Assembly: GCA_038746745.1 (NCBI GenBank) | Contig: JBCDKJ010000002.1 | Span: 1 to 64,000, forward strand | Direction: 5' to 3' | Origin: JANQIO01 sp038746745 | GTDB taxonomy: Bacteria > Pseudomonadota > Gammaproteobacteria > Pseudomonadales > Halieaceae | Length of the DNA stretch: 64,000 nucleotides | Shown here: positions 53,770 through 63,060 of the stretch, in pieces | How the letters are laid out: each line of letters starts with the position of its first letter | Numbering within the stretch: position 1 is the stretch's first letter | The notes under the pieces: generated by a model | Seen by the model: only the letters and a program-made list of their open reading frames with translations | Databases searched by the model: none | What the model was told of the DNA's origin: nothing | Program-made: the position numbers and the translations under genes

Positions 53770-54753
53770 ATGGCACTGCCAGACTGGACTCATCATCACT
53801 GCACGATAAACGGCATTGCCGCGCACTTTGTAGAACAAGGCCCGGCGCAAGGGCCGGCGGTCGTGTTCTGCCACGGCTTTCCAATGCTGTGGTTCAGCTG
53901 GCACCGGCAAATACCGGTGCTGGCCGAGGCGGGCTACCGGGTCATTGCACCCTCTATGCGCGGCATGGGACAGGCTGGCGCGCCCACCGAGCCGGACGCC
54001 TACGGTGTTAATGATATTACGGCTGACCTGCTGGGCCTGCTGGACCACTGCGGCCTGGAGCAGGCGGTATTCGTGGGCATAGATTTTGGCGCCTTCGCGA
54101 TTCAGGATCTGGCGCTGCGCCACCCTGAACGGGTGCGTGCCATTATCTGTCTGGAAAACCCCGCCGCTCCCCATGACCCGGAAAAGCCGCCGCTGGTAGG
54201 TTATCGGGAGATGGGCGAGCAGCACTTTCTGCACATCGAGTATTTTAGGGTGCCGCCTCGGGCAGATCGGGAGTTGGATGCGGCACCTCGAGAATTTCTG
54301 CGTAAAGTCATGTGGCTGCTCAGCGGCGAATCGAACTACTTTCAGGTGTTTGAACACCCACCTGAAGCCAGCTATATCGATGCCATGCCTGAGCCACCTG
54401 CGCTGCCCTGGCCCTGGTTGTCTGCGGTGGATTTGGAAGTCTTTGTGTCGGAGTACAGTCGCTCTGGTTTCACGGGCGGCCTCAACTGGTATCGGTCTAT
54501 GGATCTCAAATGGGAGCAGCGCAGGCCCTTCGAGGGCGTCACCAGCGAAGTCGATGCCTGGTTTATTGGCAGCGAGCGGGATGTTGATCTTGAAGGTTTC
54601 CACGGTGAGGACCCCATCGCCCTGATGCGGGCTATTTTCCCCAGGCTGCACGCGGTCGAAATGATCCCCGGTGCCGGTCACATGATGCCGCTGGAAGCAG
54701 CGGATGCCCTGAATGTCATCCTGTTGGACTATCTACAACGTATAACCGCGTAG
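53770..54753 (+). CDS. Alpha/beta hydrolase, epoxide hydrolase-like
   Basis: A 327-residue alpha/beta hydrolase. HGFP near residue 36 and the nucleophile elbow GIDFGAF (Asp as nucleophile near residue 101) match soluble epoxide hydrolases and haloalkane dehalogenases. The closing GAGHMMPLEA supplies the His. With an Asp elbow and a cap, epoxide hydrolase is more likely than esterase. The ferrochelatase gene follows by 20 bases. Confidence 0.87.
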   Translation: MALPDWTHHHCTINGIAAHFVEQGPAQGPAVVFCHGFPMLWFSWHRQIPVLAEAGYRVIAPSMRGMGQAGAPTEPDAYGVNDITADLLGLLDHCGLEQAVFVGIDFGAFAIQDLALRHPERVRAIICLENPAAPHDPEKPPLVGYREMGEQHFLHIEYFRVPPRADRELDAAPREFLRKVMWLLSGESNYFQVFEHPPEASYIDAMPEPPALPWPWLSAVDLEVFVSEYSRSGFTGGLNWYRSMDLKWEQRRPFEGVTSEVDAWFIGSERDVDLEGFHGEDPIALMRAIFPRLHAVEMIPGAGHMMPLEAADALNVILLDYLQRITA

Positions 54754-54773
54754 ACAGTACAATAGCAGCCACT

Positions 54774-55871
54774 ATGGAACCGGTAGATTCACCAGTATTT
54801 TCCCACCAGCAGCCTGCCACGGTCGGCGTGCTGGTGACTAACCTCGGTACGCCCGCGGCGCCGACGGCAGCAGCGCTTAAGCCCTATCTTAAGCAGTTTC
54901 TGTCGGACCGCAGGGTGGTGGATCTGCCGCGTCTGCTTTGGTGGCCCATCTTGAATCTGGTCATCCTGAACATCCGTCCCAAAAAGTCTGCGGAGGCCTA
55001 TGCTGAGGTCTGGAGCGACGAGGGCTCGCCGCTGCTGGTTCATACCAGTCGCCAGACCGACGGAATACGCAACAAACTCAAAACGGTATTTGGCGATCAG
55101 GTGGCGGTGGAGTTCGGGTTCCGCTACGGCAACCCATCCATCAGCGACGGCATTGAAGCCCTGCGCGAGCAGGGCGCCCGAAAGATTCTGGTGTTGCCGC
55201 TGTACCCCCAGTATTCCGCGCCGACCGGAGCTTCGACCTTTGACGCTGTGGCGGAAGACTTCCGCAAACGCCGCTGGCTGCCCGATTTTCGGATGGTGAC
55301 CCACTACCACGATCACCCGGATTACATTGCCGCGCTCGCGGCCTCCGTGCGCAGACAGTGGGAAACATCCGGTCGCGCCGACAAGCTGCTGATGTCTTTT
55401 CACGGCATCCCCAAACGCTATTTTGACTCCGGTGACCCCTATTTCTGTGAGTGTCACAAGACGGCCAGACTGCTGGCGGAAGCGTTGAATCTGGAGGATG
55501 GCGACTACCGAATGGTGTTCCAGTCCCGGTTTGGGCGGGAGGAGTGGCTGCAACCCTATACTGACGAAACCCTGGAGGCGCTAGCGACAGAGGGCGTCAA
55601 ATCGGTGCAGGTCATCTGTCCGGGATTCTCAGCGGACTGTCTGGAGACGCTGGAAGAAATCGCTCTGCAGTACCGTGACGTATTCCTTGAGGCCGGCGGT
55701 GATACTTTTGAATACATTCCCGCTCTCAACGACGACCCAGCGCATATCGAAATGCTGTCCACCCTCGCCATTGAAAATCTCACCGGCTGGTTGGATTCGC
55801 CCAGTGTGGATAGTCGACCTGAGCTGCGCCTGTCTGAAGCACCCCCGCGACTGTCACCAGCCGCTGGCTGA
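54774..55871 (+). CDS. hemH: Ferrochelatase
   Basis: A 365-residue enzyme that inserts ferrous iron into protoporphyrin IX, the last step of haem synthesis. Residues SFHGIPKRYFDSGDPY and the preceding LPLYPQYSAPTGASTFDAV contain the family His and Tyr positions, and the second half has VICPGFSADCLETLEE. The length is normal. It is placed between an epoxide hydrolase-like gene and the WS/DGAT gene, probably in one transcript. Confidence 0.95.
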   Translation: MEPVDSPVFSHQQPATVGVLVTNLGTPAAPTAAALKPYLKQFLSDRRVVDLPRLLWWPILNLVILNIRPKKSAEAYAEVWSDEGSPLLVHTSRQTDGIRNKLKTVFGDQVAVEFGFRYGNPSISDGIEALREQGARKILVLPLYPQYSAPTGASTFDAVAEDFRKRRWLPDFRMVTHYHDHPDYIAALAASVRRQWETSGRADKLLMSFHGIPKRYFDSGDPYFCECHKTARLLAEALNLEDGDYRMVFQSRFGREEWLQPYTDETLEALATEGVKSVQVICPGFSADCLETLEEIALQYRDVFLEAGGDTFEYIPALNDDPAHIEMLSTLAIENLTGWLDSPSVDSRPELRLSEAPPRLSPAAG

Positions 55872-55955
55872 GGGTTTTGTGCTACGCCAAGCCGCCTGTT
55901 TTGCACCTCTCCCGGGTGGTATGCTTCGCCAACGTTAAATGCGCACGGACAAGCC

Positions 55956-57620
55956 ATGCAGCAATTGACCGGGCTGGACGCGTCTTTTCTTTATCTGGAG
56001 ACGCCCAACGCCCCAATGCACATTTCGGGGTTGGCAATTTATGACCCGTCCACGGCCCCGGATGGTTTCGTCCGCTTCAAGCAAATCATCGAAAACACTA
56101 CCCGCCGTGTAAAACGTCTGCCAACCCTCAGTAAACGCCTGGCCACGGTACCCATGGGCCTTGATCATCCATACTGGGTCAGCGACGGCAGCTTCGATCC
56201 TGAATTCCACATCCGCCACCTCGCGTTACCAAAACCCGGGGACTGGCGACAGCTCTGTATCCTGATCTCGCGCATTCATGCCCGGCAGCTGGACCGCAAA
56301 CGTCCACTGTGGGAGCTTTATGTGATTGAAGGGCTGGACAATATTGACCACCTTCCAAAGGGCAGCTTTGCCATCTTTACCAAGATGCATCACGCTGCCG
56401 TTGATGGCGCGTCGGGCACCGAGATCACGGCCGCATTACACGACCTGACGCCAACGGGTGACCTTAGAAGTGAACCCTACCCGGTGGAGGTTGAAAATGC
56501 GCCGACGGATGCAGAATTGCTGATCCGGGCGCAACTCAATGCCATTAAACAGCCGTTTCGCTTCGTCTCGGTTGCGCGCAACACCGTGCCGGGGTTTGCC
56601 CAGGCTTATGCCCGGCTCCGCAAAGGTGAATTGCATCGGGTAGAGACGGTTCCCCGCACACGCTTCAACGGTAAAGTCTCACCGCACCGGGTGTTTAATG
56701 CGGTGAGCTTTCCGCTGCAGGACATTAAACAAATCAAAAATGCCGTGCCTGGCGCCACTGTGAACGACGTCGCTATTACCATTTGTGGGGGTGCACTGCG
56801 GCGCTATCTGCTCGACAAGGACGAGCTGCCCGACGAGAGCCTGGCAGCAATGGCGCCTGTCAATGTGCGCAATACGTCGGAAAAAGGCACCGGGGGCAAC
56901 ATAGTCTCCGCCATGACTGTGCAGGTGCGCAGCGACATCGCCGATGCAGTTGAGCGTTTGAAAGCCGTTCACGCTGGAACCGCAGACGCCAAGGACTACG
57001 CAAATGCGGTGGGCGCCAAGTCTATGACGGACTACACCCAGTTCATTCCCAGCACGCTGACCGCGCAAGCTGCACGACTGGCCAGCCGCTGGGGTTTGAT
57101 GAACCGCATGTCGCCCATCTATAACTGCGTGATTACGAATGTGCCTGGCCCGCAGGTGCCGCTATACAACACCGGCGCGCGAATGGTGGCCAACTACGGC
57201 ACTGGCCCCATTCTAGACGGCATGGGCCTTTTTCACGCCATCACCAGCTATTGCGGAGACTTTGCGATTTCGGCGACCAGCTGCAGGGTCATCATGCCAG
57301 ACCCCGATTTTTACCGGCAGTGCCTGCTGGATAGCTTCGAGGAGCTAAAAAAAGGCACCGATGCTATTACCAGTGAGGCAGCAGCCGCTGGCAAAAGCAA
57401 AACCAAGACTAAAGTTAAAACCAAAGCTAAAACCAAAGCTAAAACCAAAGCTAAAACCAAAGCTAAAACCAACGCTAAAACCCGTAAAAAGGCAGCTTCC
57501 CGACCTGCTGCCAGGAAGACAACAAAAGCTGGCACCAAGCCTGCAGCCAAGAACAAGGCAGGTGCTACTAAAACAAGAACCGCCGCCCGCAAGAAGGCGC
57601 CTGTCAGGAAACGCGCATAG
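55956..57620 (+). CDS. Wax ester synthase/diacylglycerol acyltransferase with lysine-rich tail
   Basis: A 554-residue WS/DGAT. The catalytic motif HHAAVDG (H145, H146, D150, G151) fits HHxxxDG, and TNVPGP-type segments (CVITNVPGPQVPLYN) follow. It esterifies fatty alcohols or diacylglycerol with acyl-CoA to make storage lipid at the membrane or lipid-body surface. Family members end near 460-480 residues; here about 75 extra residues (from about 480) are Lys/Thr/Ala-rich with KTKA repeats, then AARK-type repeats, very basic. That tail is like nucleoid proteins and PhaF, not like an enzyme. A lipase-like gene follows. Confidence 0.92.
   Translation: MQQLTGLDASFLYLETPNAPMHISGLAIYDPSTAPDGFVRFKQIIENTTRRVKRLPTLSKRLATVPMGLDHPYWVSDGSFDPEFHIRHLALPKPGDWRQLCILISRIHARQLDRKRPLWELYVIEGLDNIDHLPKGSFAIFTKMHHAAVDGASGTEITAALHDLTPTGDLRSEPYPVEVENAPTDAELLIRAQLNAIKQPFRFVSVARNTVPGFAQAYARLRKGELHRVETVPRTRFNGKVSPHRVFNAVSFPLQDIKQIKNAVPGATVNDVAITICGGALRRYLLDKDELPDESLAAMAPVNVRNTSEKGTGGNIVSAMTVQVRSDIADAVERLKAVHAGTADAKDYANAVGAKSMTDYTQFIPSTLTAQAARLASRWGLMNRMSPIYNCVITNVPGPQVPLYNTGARMVANYGTGPILDGMGLFHAITSYCGDFAISATSCRVIMPDPDFYRQCLLDSFEELKKGTDAITSEAAAAGKSKTKTKVKTKAKTKAKTKAKTKAKTNAKTRKKAASRPAARKTTKAGTKPAAKNKAGATKTRTAARKKAPVRKRA
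57417..57476 (+). repeat. 12-bp tandem repeat encoding KTKA
   Basis: Five consecutive copies of AAAACCAAAGCT (57417-57476), the last with one A to C change, each giving Lys-Thr-Lys-Ala in frame in the WS/DGAT tail. Degenerate copies lie just upstream. Copy number changes would keep the frame because the unit is twelve bases. Confidence 0.9.
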
Positions 57621-57698
57621 AACAACGTTTACTGACAAGTGCCGCGGCAGTGAATCCACTGTGTAGTAACCGATAGTTCGGAAAGGGGATCGAATGCC

Positions 57699-58490
57699 AT
57701 GGAAGCACACGTTGATGCACCACTAATTCCGCCACCGTCTCTCGGTCTGGCGGTAACGGAAGCCCACCGGGCTCTGGTTGAGTTTGCCGGACTGATGTAT
57801 ACGCGGCGCTTTTTGGAGCGCATGCCCCAGGGCGATGGTCATGTAGTAATGCTGCTGCCAGGTTTTCTGGGCGACGACGGCTACAACGCGCCATTGCGGA
57901 AACACCTCACGCGTCTGGGCTATGAAGCAGTGGGCTGGGAACAGGGACGCAATCTGGGACCGCGAGACGGTTTGCTCGATCGCGCCCTAGATCATCTGCA
58001 GGTGCAGGCCGAGCGCAGCGGCGGGAAGGTCTCGCTGGTGGGCCACAGCCTGGGCGGTATCTATGCTCGTGAGCTGGCCAAGGAAAAGCCAGACTGTGTG
58101 CGGCAGGTGATTACCCTGGGCAGTCCCTTTGGTGAGGGGCGTGATACGGGTTCCTACCCGCGGCGCTTGTTCGCAGCCTTAAACCCGGATGACGAAATTC
58201 CCATTGACCAGGACACGCTGAAGGAGCCGCCGCCGGTGCCCACCACCGCGGTCTACTCAAAGGGCGATGGTGTGGTGAACTGGCTCACCTGTTTCCAGGA
58301 GGGCAAGCACAAGCTGGCCCAGAACATACAGGTGTGGGGCAGCCACTGCGGTCTGACGGTGAACCCCATGGTCTGGTTTCTGCTGGCAGAGCGCCTCAAC
58401 CAGCCCGAAGGGGCCTGGGCGCCATTCCGCTCAACCAGCTGGCGACGACTGTTCTATCCCAAACTCTCTGGTGTTGAGGCCGAGTCCTGA
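57699..58490 (+). CDS. Lipase-like alpha/beta hydrolase
   Basis: A 263-residue hydrolase. The nucleophile elbow is GHSLGG near residue 113, the acid is D in YSKGDGVVNW, and the His is in GSHCGLTVNP. LLPGFLGDDGYN near residue 50 forms the oxyanion strand. No signal peptide is visible, so it acts in the cytoplasm. Its position 78 bases after the WS/DGAT suggests turnover of stored lipid, which is inferred from context only. Confidence 0.85.
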   Translation: MEAHVDAPLIPPPSLGLAVTEAHRALVEFAGLMYTRRFLERMPQGDGHVVMLLPGFLGDDGYNAPLRKHLTRLGYEAVGWEQGRNLGPRDGLLDRALDHLQVQAERSGGKVSLVGHSLGGIYARELAKEKPDCVRQVITLGSPFGEGRDTGSYPRRLFAALNPDDEIPIDQDTLKEPPPVPTTAVYSKGDGVVNWLTCFQEGKHKLAQNIQVWGSHCGLTVNPMVWFLLAERLNQPEGAWAPFRSTSWRRLFYPKLSGVEAES

Positions 58491-58502
58491 ACTGATTAAG
58501 GG

Positions 58503-59126
58503 CTAGGTGCCGTAAGCGAAGTGCTCCACCAGCCACTTGGTGGCAGTACTGCCATCGGAATACTGGGTGTGCTTGCGGATCTCTGACAGCAGTACCGGCG
58601 AAGGTGAGGTGATCTTTGCAAGATAGCTCAAAAAATCCTCAGCCTGCTCGGTGAATGATTGTGTCTGGTGTTCGAACAGGAACACTTTGCCAGCGTCCGG
58701 GCCGGTGGTGGGCATTAGCAGGTAGTTACTGGCCTCGGGGATTTCACCGAAAACTACCGCATTGTCCAGCCAGTCGGGCAGAGCGCCATGGGTAGCTTCG
58801 TCGTGCAGCATCCTGACCCAACTCATCAGCTCCTGCTTGAGCTGCTCCCACTTGCGCGGGCGAGCGAGGTAAAACGCTGACGAACTTGAGTTGGTATCGC
58901 AGTACAGACGCAGGCTGGGAAACTCGTGGTAGAACGCGTCCAATTGCTGAACGGCGCCCGCCTGCAAGGCCAGTGCCTGCTGGTCGTCGCCGGTTAAGGA
59001 CGCCCCTACCACGTGCTCTATTTGTGCCTGAAACTTCTCCGCCGGTTCGTCGGCCGACGCCGCCGCATAGCAGATAAAGCGCTGGTTCTCTCTTGCCAAG
59101 AAGTCTTCTAGCTGTTTTAGGTCCAT
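58503..59126 (-). CDS. SMI1/KNR4-like (SUKH) protein
   Basis: About 207 residues from ATG 59126; the longer reading from 59192 adds a hydrophobic stretch with no family support. The first part is helical; the second contains IPEASNYLLMPTTGPDAGKVFLFEHQT, which resembles the SUKH/SMI1 core (loop, then glycine-rich strand). The function is unknown: such proteins include toxin-immunity members, but no toxin gene is next to it. The assignment is by shape of the motif, not a strong match. Confidence 0.55.
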   Translation of the reverse strand: MDLKQLEDFLARENQRFICYAAASADEPAEKFQAQIEHVVGASLTGDDQQALALQAGAVQQLDAFYHEFPSLRLYCDTNSSSSAFYLARPRKWEQLKQELMSWVRMLHDEATHGALPDWLDNAVVFGEIPEASNYLLMPTTGPDAGKVFLFEHQTQSFTEQAEDFLSYLAKITSPSPVLLSEIRKHTQYSDGSTATKWLVEHFAYGT

Positions 59127-59365
59127 GGGTCTGGTTCGCTCAAGAAACAGTAGGAGCAGTATGCACCCATTGCGGCCAGCATACTCGCGCAAACGCGAAA
59201 GCTGTGATCTGCACCACAGACGCGAAGCTAAAAGTGATAGCTACCGCTAGTTTCTTGCCCCGGCGCTGGGTTGAACTCATATCAATACCCGGCCTGCAAA
59301 GCGGCCCCTGCTCTCTATTTTCCGTTATCATAACGCGCAAGCTAACTGGAAATTGAAGAATTACC

Positions 59366-59866
59366 TTGCTGGATGTGGAAGAAAACTCACTCGGTCGTGT
59401 CCTGGTCGTTGACGATGATCCGGCCGTCCTCAGCACTATTTCAAGCATTCTCGAAGGGGATTATGCGGTCAGTGCAGTAACCAGCGGCCAAGAGGCGCTG
59501 GCCCTGTTGAAAACCGTTCAGGTGGATCTGATTCTGCTGGACCTGCTGATGCCGGAGATGGATGGGCTGGAGGTCTGCGCCGCGCTGAAAGACAACCCGG
59601 ACACTGCTCACATACCGGTGATATTCATCACGGTTAGTGATGAGCCAACCTCTGAAGAACTCGCACTGGACGCAGGTGCGGTGGACTACATCTCCAAGCC
59701 GCTGCGGCCCAGAGTGGTAAAGTCGCGTGTGGGCTTACAGTTGGAAAAGGGACTTTATGTACAGTTTCTCGAGCGCATGCTGCGCTCCAAAGACCTAACA
59801 ATCGAGAAATTGCGCGCGGAATCCCAGGAATTATTGGATTCAATCGGCCTCAGCAAGCCCCGCTAG
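59366..59866 (+). CDS. Single-domain (REC) response regulator
   Basis: A 166-residue CheY-like receiver. VLVVDDDPAVLST supplies the acidic pair, LILLDLLMPEMDG the phosphorylated Asp, TVSDEP the Thr/Ser switch, and YISKPLRP the lysine. There is no output domain; the last 40 residues are a helical extension. The start is a TTG at 59366. Its 3' end overlaps the histidine kinase gene for 27 bases on the other strand, and it may take phosphate from that kinase's HPt domain. Confidence 0.87.
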   Translation: MLDVEENSLGRVLVVDDDPAVLSTISSILEGDYAVSAVTSGQEALALLKTVQVDLILLDLLMPEMDGLEVCAALKDNPDTAHIPVIFITVSDEPTSEELALDAGAVDYISKPLRPRVVKSRVGLQLEKGLYVQFLERMLRSKDLTIEKLRAESQELLDSIGLSKPR

Positions 59867-62863
59867 GGCGCCTTCAAAATCAAACTGCTGTAGACATGCA
59901 GCGGTCGCCTCCAGTGCCTGAAATCGATGACTGCCCGTAAGTTCAACCTGCAGCATTGCTTTGACCATTTGCAGCGCTCGCGTGTCCCGCTTTTGCAATA
60001 GAGTGCGTAATGCGCCGATGCTGCCCTCTGTTTCCGCGACCTGCGGATCTGCTGTCGCAGCGAGGGGTGAGAAGTCCAGTGCGGGTGACGCCAGTAGAGT
60101 CACAATATCCTGAGTGGTTCGTGCGATCAGTGCTCCGAGCTGTTGCAGCTCCTGCTCGGTTGGAAGGATGTCGTGTAATGCTTGCCTCTCAGAGGTCGCC
60201 GCAAGGTCAGCCAGCGCGCTGGCACCGATGTGCCCGGCCGCACCCCTCAGCCTGTGTAGTGTCATTTTGGCGGTGTCCCGATCTGTGAACTGCCGCCCTG
60301 GTCTACCATCGTCGCCGGCATCATAGCGCGCTATAAAGTCTTCAAGAATCAGCCGATAGAGCGCGGCATCGCTATTGCAATGGCGTAATCCGGACACAGG
60401 ATCTACCCATTCCAGAATAGGGAATACTGCGCCAGGCGGGTTCTGCTGGAGCTCCTGATAGCGATAATCGATGTCAGCGGCGCGTCCTACAGCATCCAGC
60501 AACGCCGCTCGCTGAATCGGTTTTATCAGGACGGCGTCAAAGCCGCTTCGCTTTATCGCGTCGACCTCTTCCTCGAACGCTGAGGCGGTTAGTGCGATTC
60601 GAGGCGCGGTTACGCCCACTTCTTCCAGAGCCGCAGCCGCGGCCTTGCCGTCCATGATCGGCATGTTGATATCGGTGAGAATAAGATCTGGCTGCCATGA
60701 TCTGGCTGTCTCCACCAACGCCGCGCCATCGGTCACTGCGGCGATGTCAAATCCGACGGGATCGAGTATCGCCTTAAGCAACAAAAGGTTGTTGGGCTCA
60801 TCGTCGGCAAGCAGTAGTTTTGAGCCAGCGTACTGCGGTTCCAGTCCCACAACGTCGCGATGGGTGGCCGCCTCTGGAAGCCTGTCTGATACAGGGCTGG
60901 CAAAGACGAATCGAAAGTGGCTGCCGACGTTCTCCTGACTGGTAAAGCTAATGTCGCCACCCATGAGGCGCGCGTATTCCCGACTGATATGCAGACCGAG
61001 GCCACTGCCAGTAGCCGCATTACGGCCGGCATCTGTTTGTTCGAACAACCCGAACACTGTCGATTGCTCACGCTCGGCGATGCCGCTGCCGGTATCGATG
61101 ACGTCCACCGCAATCTGAATATGCCTCTGGTTCTCGTCTTGCTGCCTGACCTTGAGCTGCACGCTGCCCTGATCGGTAAATTTAATGGCATTGGATAACA
61201 GGTTAATCAGCACCTGTCGCAGTTTCCCGGCGTCGACGAGCAGCGCCAGGGTATCGTCCAGGTCCGAATCCACCTCCAGCGAGACCGGCTTATCACGCAG
61301 CAGACTGCGGCTCATCGCCACCACGTCGCTTAGCAATTGCGCGACCACGGTATGGCTGGGATGTAACTCCATCTGGCCCGCTTCAATTTTGGATAGATTG
61401 AGCACATCGTTGATCAATTCCAGCAGGTGCTTGCCGGAGTTGAGCACCAGGTCGAGCGTATTCCGGTGTGCTGCGGGAATAGATTTTTCGCGGCTCAGTA
61501 CCTCGCTGAACCCCAGAATCGAATTCAGGGGTGATCTAATTTCGTGGGACATGCTGGACAGAAAGCGGCTCTTGGCCTGATTGGCCACCTCGGCGCGCTC
61601 CGTGGCCGCCTGCAGGTCACGTGTGCGTTCTTCCACCGCCTGCTCCAGGACGACTGTTTGATCCTGCAGGGTTTGCCTGAGCTCCTCATCCAGCTGCCGC
61701 ATGCGATCACCCACGCCCATAGAGAGCACCACAAAGGCCAGTCCATTGCTTGCCAGCACAAACTCTGCTCCGATCAGATGCAAACGGGTGAATCCCAGCA
61801 TTTCCAGACCCCAGAACATGCTGGTGACGTTAAACAGGGCGAACGCCATCAGGTAGAACCGGGCCGCGCTATGGCCGGCCCGCCAGCAGGCGACCCCAGC
61901 GAACAAACCGAGCAGGGCCAGTGGCACCGAGATGATGCCCTGAAACTGCGCCAGCGTGCTGTAGGGAATCAGTGGTGTGAAAGGCGTTAGCAGCAGCATT
62001 CCCACAAACACCGTCATCAGAAGGAAGTGCACTCTGGGCAGGTAGCGGTGCGTGTCGAGGAAGCTCATAACAAACAGGATTGCGAAGGCCAGATGCAGGC
62101 ACTCAACGCCGAGGAAGGCCATATTTACCAGGTGTGGGCTTTCAGGGAGTACGTAAATCCCCAGAAGACCCTGCGCACCCGCTGTGGAAATGCCTCGGGT
62201 AGCGATATACAGCGACAGGTAAAGAAAGCTGCGCACACGGGTGCTGCTGTAGAGAAAGGCGTTGTACAGGGCCATGGCAAGCAGGACGCCAAAAAACAGG
62301 CCCTGAGAAAGGTTGTCATCGGCAACGACCCCTGCGAAATCGTCCTCTGGAATCAACCTCAGTGGGTAGAGAATAGTGCCCTCTGATCTCAGGCGAAGGT
62401 AATACTGACGCACCTCACCGGGTTGCAGATGGACAGGAAACGACGGATAGCGATAGCCGATAGGTCGCGCAGTGAAAGCAACCTGGTCACCGAGCTGCAG
62501 CGACTGAAAATCGCCGTTCCGCCCGCGCCAGTAGAGTGTTGCTTCGTCCATCGCGGAGTGCCCTAGAACAAGGTAGCCCCCGGCATCCGAAGCGCTGGAA
62601 TTCGATAGCGAGAAAGCACTCCAGATTGAACTCGTTGTGAAACCAAAGTTGGGCGTTTGGCCAGGCGCAGGCGTGAAGCTATCGATGCGTGTGACGATTT
62701 CATCAATCGAGAGCGCGCCGCTCGGGTCTTCAAAAAAGAGTGAGACGGGTGCAAGAGAAACGGCCTCTGATGCCAGGTCCGCGGGCTCTGTCGCCGCGTG
62801 GCCAGGAAGCTGAAAAAGCAGCCCCAGTAGCAAGATCAATGTCTGACCCGAAAAAGAGCGCAC
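59840..62863 (-). CDS. Hybrid sensor histidine kinase, 7TMR-DISM type, with REC and HPt domains
   Basis: GTG 62863 with GAGAGAGC upstream gives 1007 residues and a clean signal peptide (RSFSGQTLILLLGLLF, ending GHA); a TTG at 62902 would add 13. Domains in order: periplasmic DISMED2-like (about 30-170), seven membrane helices (180-380), coiled coil, HisKA with H in SMSHEIRSPL near 440, HATPase with LINLLSNAIKF, REC with D in ILTDINMPIMDG near 730, HPt with LHRLRGAAGHIG near 870. This is a phosphorelay from an extracellular, probably carbohydrate-like ligand. The ligand is not known. Confidence 0.9.
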   Translation of the reverse strand: MRSFSGQTLILLLGLLFQLPGHAATEPADLASEAVSLAPVSLFFEDPSGALSIDEIVTRIDSFTPAPGQTPNFGFTTSSIWSAFSLSNSSASDAGGYLVLGHSAMDEATLYWRGRNGDFQSLQLGDQVAFTARPIGYRYPSFPVHLQPGEVRQYYLRLRSEGTILYPLRLIPEDDFAGVVADDNLSQGLFFGVLLAMALYNAFLYSSTRVRSFLYLSLYIATRGISTAGAQGLLGIYVLPESPHLVNMAFLGVECLHLAFAILFVMSFLDTHRYLPRVHFLLMTVFVGMLLLTPFTPLIPYSTLAQFQGIISVPLALLGLFAGVACWRAGHSAARFYLMAFALFNVTSMFWGLEMLGFTRLHLIGAEFVLASNGLAFVVLSMGVGDRMRQLDEELRQTLQDQTVVLEQAVEERTRDLQAATERAEVANQAKSRFLSSMSHEIRSPLNSILGFSEVLSREKSIPAAHRNTLDLVLNSGKHLLELINDVLNLSKIEAGQMELHPSHTVVAQLLSDVVAMSRSLLRDKPVSLEVDSDLDDTLALLVDAGKLRQVLINLLSNAIKFTDQGSVQLKVRQQDENQRHIQIAVDVIDTGSGIAEREQSTVFGLFEQTDAGRNAATGSGLGLHISREYARLMGGDISFTSQENVGSHFRFVFASPVSDRLPEAATHRDVVGLEPQYAGSKLLLADDEPNNLLLLKAILDPVGFDIAAVTDGAALVETARSWQPDLILTDINMPIMDGKAAAAALEEVGVTAPRIALTASAFEEEVDAIKRSGFDAVLIKPIQRAALLDAVGRAADIDYRYQELQQNPPGAVFPILEWVDPVSGLRHCNSDAALYRLILEDFIARYDAGDDGRPGRQFTDRDTAKMTLHRLRGAAGHIGASALADLAATSERQALHDILPTEQELQQLGALIARTTQDIVTLLASPALDFSPLAATADPQVAETEGSIGALRTLLQKRDTRALQMVKAMLQVELTGSHRFQALEATAACLQQFDFEGALAGLAEAD

Positions 62864-63060
62864 GGTGCTCTCTCGCGTTGAATCGAACGCCAATGGTATC
62901 AAAAGGTGGCTGGTAGCTCTGTTGAGGGCTCAAGCAGCGGCGTCAGATTCCGAGGCGGCGCTGGCCTCACGTCAACAAATCGGGCTGTAGCGTGAGGAGG
63001 TCGCTGAGCGTCAGGGCCGCGTTTTTGTAGCCTGACACAGTGCCGCCGCGTGCAGTCAAA

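Noticed and set aside
57417..57476. CRISPR-like array
   Set aside because: Units are contiguous without spacers and encode protein in frame.
57311..57710. Open readings on the minus strand across the WS/DGAT tail
   Set aside because: Same cause: stop-free complement of the repeated Lys/Thr/Ala codons.
58503..59126. Toxin-immunity role for the SMI1-like protein
   Set aside because: No polymorphic toxin, secretion gene or repeat-rich effector is adjacent.
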